Assembly: GCF_009754945.1 (NCBI RefSeq)
Contig: NZ_WPIN01000002.1
Coordinates: forward strand, 186,001-250,000
DNA length: 64,000 nucleotides
Reading direction: 5' to 3'
From: Spirosoma arboris
GTDB lineage: Bacteria; Bacteroidota; Bacteroidia; Cytophagales; Spirosomataceae
The notes below the pieces were generated by a model. It searched no databases, was not told the DNA's origin, and was given only the letters and a program-made list of their open reading frames with translations. Positions within the stretch are counted from its first letter, which is position 1. Each line of letters begins with the position of its first letter. Positions 62,442 to 64,000 of the stretch are shown one piece after another. The position numbers and the translations under genes were made by a program.

Positions 62442-62678
62442 ATGAAAAAAACTTATGAAGGTTTAACGGAGCGATTCCGGGTAGCCTACTTCAATCGCAT
62501 TCCCTACAAAATGCGGAATGGTGTCAAAGCCAGGTTCTGTGAAGAATTCGGAATTACCGAAGACACATTTGGTCATAAGCTATCAGGAGGTAATAGCACC
62601 ACCATGACGGAAACAGAGTGCAAATGGATGGAAGAGGTCAATCCATTAGAACCGGCTAAAGCAGTTGCACAATCATGA
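62442..62678 (+). CDS. Small protein divergent from the repressor, unrecognised
   Basis: 78 residues, MKKTYEGLTERFRVAYFNR at the start, then MRNGVKARFCEEFGITEDTFGHKLSGG. The FCEEFGITEDTFGHKLSG segment has the shape of a helix-turn-helix (a Cro-like reading is possible), but the match is too short for a firm call. Position beside the repressor and its repeats supports an early-gene or counter-regulator role. Its TGA overlaps a downstream ATG at 62675, which would encode only 27 residues (MNTSLKTENMAGTM and on). Confidence 0.65.
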   Translation: MKKTYEGLTERFRVAYFNRIPYKMRNGVKARFCEEFGITEDTFGHKLSGGNSTTMTETECKWMEEVNPLEPAKAVAQS

Positions 62679-62727
62679 ATACGTCATTAAAAACCGAAAA
62701 CATGGCTGGAACAATGACTCAACTTAT

Positions 62728-62901
62728 ATGGCCAAGAAACGCGCAAAACGAAGGTTAATCCCAGAGGCGGGTGAAGTGAACCCCACTTATACGTTTATTG
62801 ACGACCAGCTTACTTGGCTTGATTTTGAATTATTTTTTAAGCCCCTGGCAACTCGGTTGTCAACATCACCTGATGATAATAAACGCCCTCCTTCTGTTTG
62901 A
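62728..62901 (+). CDS. Small basic/acidic protein, uncertain
   Basis: 57 residues from the ATG at 62728 (MAKKRAKRRLIPEAGEVNP, then YTFIDDQLTWLDFELFFKP). The frame stays open from 62665 if a TTG start is used. Its last 65 bases overlap the minus-strand gene at 62837-63253, so at most a convergent overlap. Composition looks protein-like, but no family is recognised. Confidence 0.4.
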   Translation: MAKKRAKRRLIPEAGEVNPTYTFIDDQLTWLDFELFFKPLATRLSTSPDDNKRPPSV

Positions 62902-63253
62902 TGCGAAGTTGAGTTAAGTATATGGCATGCAGAGCCTTAGGGGTAAAGACGTCAGCAAAAACAGAAAAATGCTGTCTGATATCAACGTCAAAATGAATGA
63001 AGGCCATACGGGGGTTATGCAGGGCTCCTTCGAATTGCAAAACGACGACGTAGGCACCCCGGTGGTAAACAACAGATGGTAGAAGTGAAAGTCGGGAATT
63101 GTCGATTAATTGATTGGGGTCCTCGCCAGTCTGCTCAAGATTATAAGCAACTCGGATTGGGTCATGTGTATAGCCGCCAATCTCAGGGGATAACAGAACA
63201 TCAACAGACTGATAAACTGTCTGTGGAGCATAATCTGAATGATTAATAGCCAT
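62837..63253 (-). CDS. Unrecognised 138-residue protein of the integrated element
   Basis: 138 residues starting MAINHSDYAPQTVYQSVDVLL, with mixed alpha/beta composition (SVVYHRGAYVVVLQFEGALHN, MAFIHFDVDIRQHFSVFADVF, LHAIYLTQLRIKQKEGVYYHQ). No signal peptide, membrane segment or motif is seen. The even composition makes it more credible than a random frame. Divergent from the next gene across 120 bases. Confidence 0.6.
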   Translation of the reverse strand: MAINHSDYAPQTVYQSVDVLLSPEIGGYTHDPIRVAYNLEQTGEDPNQLIDNSRLSLLPSVVYHRGAYVVVLQFEGALHNPRMAFIHFDVDIRQHFSVFADVFTPKALHAIYLTQLRIKQKEGVYYHQVMLTTELPGA

Positions 63254-63375
63254 TGGGAGTGTATGGTTAGGTGTTTGACAGATTGGAAACCTGGCTCTAA
63301 CCTAACCATCGCTCCCGACAAAACCAACCAAGGTCAACTCCTATAACTCTGGCACATCGATACAGACTCCGCAAA

Positions 63376-63762
63376 ATGTTTAAGAACCTACAACAACAAG
63401 AATTAACCTCCTCAGCTATGAAATCCCATCCGCCCATTTACACCAATGCCACCAAAGAGTCGGTGTTGCTTCTTTTCAATCAAGATGTATCCTCCGCTCA
63501 CATTGCCCAGGTCCTGCACATTAGTCAGGAGACCGTCTTTGCTATCCTGGATGACACCTCAAGACAGCGGAAAGGATTGCCACCTGAAGTAATCACTCTG
63601 GATAAGCTACCGTCAATTGGTAGTCTGATTATGGACTATAAACCCGAAGCGGGTACCCTGGATCTCAACTTGCAGCTTAAAAGTGCATCGCCTTCATCAG
63701 TCGAGTGGCTCACGGCGCTCTTAGCTCAGCTACTAAACCAACCTGCCGAACCAGCTAGGTAA
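63376..63762 (+). CDS. Unrecognised protein with possible HTH
   Basis: 128 residues from the ATG at 63376; an in-frame ATG at 63418 (MKSHPPIYTN) is also possible. SAHIAQVLHISQETVFAILDD resembles a helix-turn-helix, followed by PPEVITLDKLPSIGSLIMDY and a C-terminal hydrophilic half. No family is recognised. It precedes the truncated zinc-ribbon-like gene by 30 bases. Confidence 0.55.
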   Translation: MFKNLQQQELTSSAMKSHPPIYTNATKESVLLLFNQDVSSAHIAQVLHISQETVFAILDDTSRQRKGLPPEVITLDKLPSIGSLIMDYKPEAGTLDLNLQLKSASPSSVEWLTALLAQLLNQPAEPAR

Positions 63763-63792
63763 CTCCCTCACCCTTAGTAATCCTTACGCTCG

Positions 63793-64000
63793 ATGGGCCG
63801 ACCAATTCTGACTAAGCAGATCCAGTACAATGATGGCTGCACCAATTGTGGGCGGCATGTGGTCGATCAGGAAACGCTGACGAGGGTAAAGTCGTCCGAA
63901 CTCCGGTCACTGGGTGCCCAACGGCGTATCGATGCGCACTCTCAAGATGTGTGGTGGAGCTGGCCCCGAACTTTTACTAGTTGTGACGCGTGCAACCCGG
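63793..64000 (+). CDS. Zinc-ribbon-like protein, cut by window end
   Basis: ATG at 63793 opens a frame to the window edge (69 codons): MGRPILTKQIQYNDGCTNCG, then RHVVDQETLTRVKSSELRSLG, ending SCDACNP. Two CxxC pairs (CTNC and CDAC, about 50 residues apart) suggest a zinc-binding module. It belongs with the mobile-looking genes on the right end. Family unknown. Confidence 0.6.
   Translation, partial: MGRPILTKQIQYNDGCTNCGRHVVDQETLTRVKSSELRSLGAQRRIDAHSQDVWWSWPRTFTSCDACNP

Overview
The window is a bacterial chromosome segment, almost certainly from the Bacteroidota, order Cytophagales; Spirosoma or a relative is my best guess. The evidence is a SusC/SusD pair, a BshB1-type bacillithiol deacetylase, a stand-alone LytTR regulator, a NarL-type sensor/regulator pair, a DUF5916 outer-membrane protein, and long palindromes at transcription-unit ends in place of simple terminators. 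No rRNA, complete tRNA, CRISPR array, transposase or integrase was found.

Layout. 1-675 is the 5' part of a cysteine desulfurase on the minus strand. 676-2047 is an AT-rich gap with one long imperfect inverted repeat. 2048-41036 is a one-directional accessory block: a 40-residue membrane peptide, a sterol-desaturase-family hydroxylase, an exported formylglycine-generating enzyme (FGE), SusC, SusD, then fifteen type I sulfatases. Among the sulfatases lie two rhodanese-type proteins (one fused to thioredoxin), a beta-propeller protein, a glycosidase-like propeller, a Tat-signal remnant, a bacillithiol deacetylase, an M28-like protein without the usual metal ligands, and a DUF1080 protein. 41445-44230 holds two poorly characterised genes followed by a histidine kinase and response regulator. 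44299-61078 is largely housekeeping: SDR, LemA/TPM proteins, DUF5916 protein, GmhA, Wzi-like protein, UPRT, LolA-like protein, FtsK, PyrD, CysM, LytTR regulator, acyl-CoA ligase. 61079-64000 looks like the left end of an integrated element: a tRNA-T-arm-like palindrome, a divergent XRE repressor and several small unrecognised genes.

How the genes fit together. SusC/SusD would import a ligand across the outer membrane. The sulfatases, nearly all with Sec signals, would remove sulfate in the periplasm. FGE, with its CxxxxC active-site pair and its own signal-like N-terminus, would convert their active-site Cys to formylglycine. The locus has many desulfating enzymes but almost no glycoside hydrolases or lyases, so it is a sulfatase-dominated locus rather than a standard polysaccharide utilization locus. 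The rhodanese, thioredoxin and bacillithiol genes inside it suggest a thiol/redox support function, which is inference. Non-coding palindromes of two repeat families mark most breaks between its gene groups.
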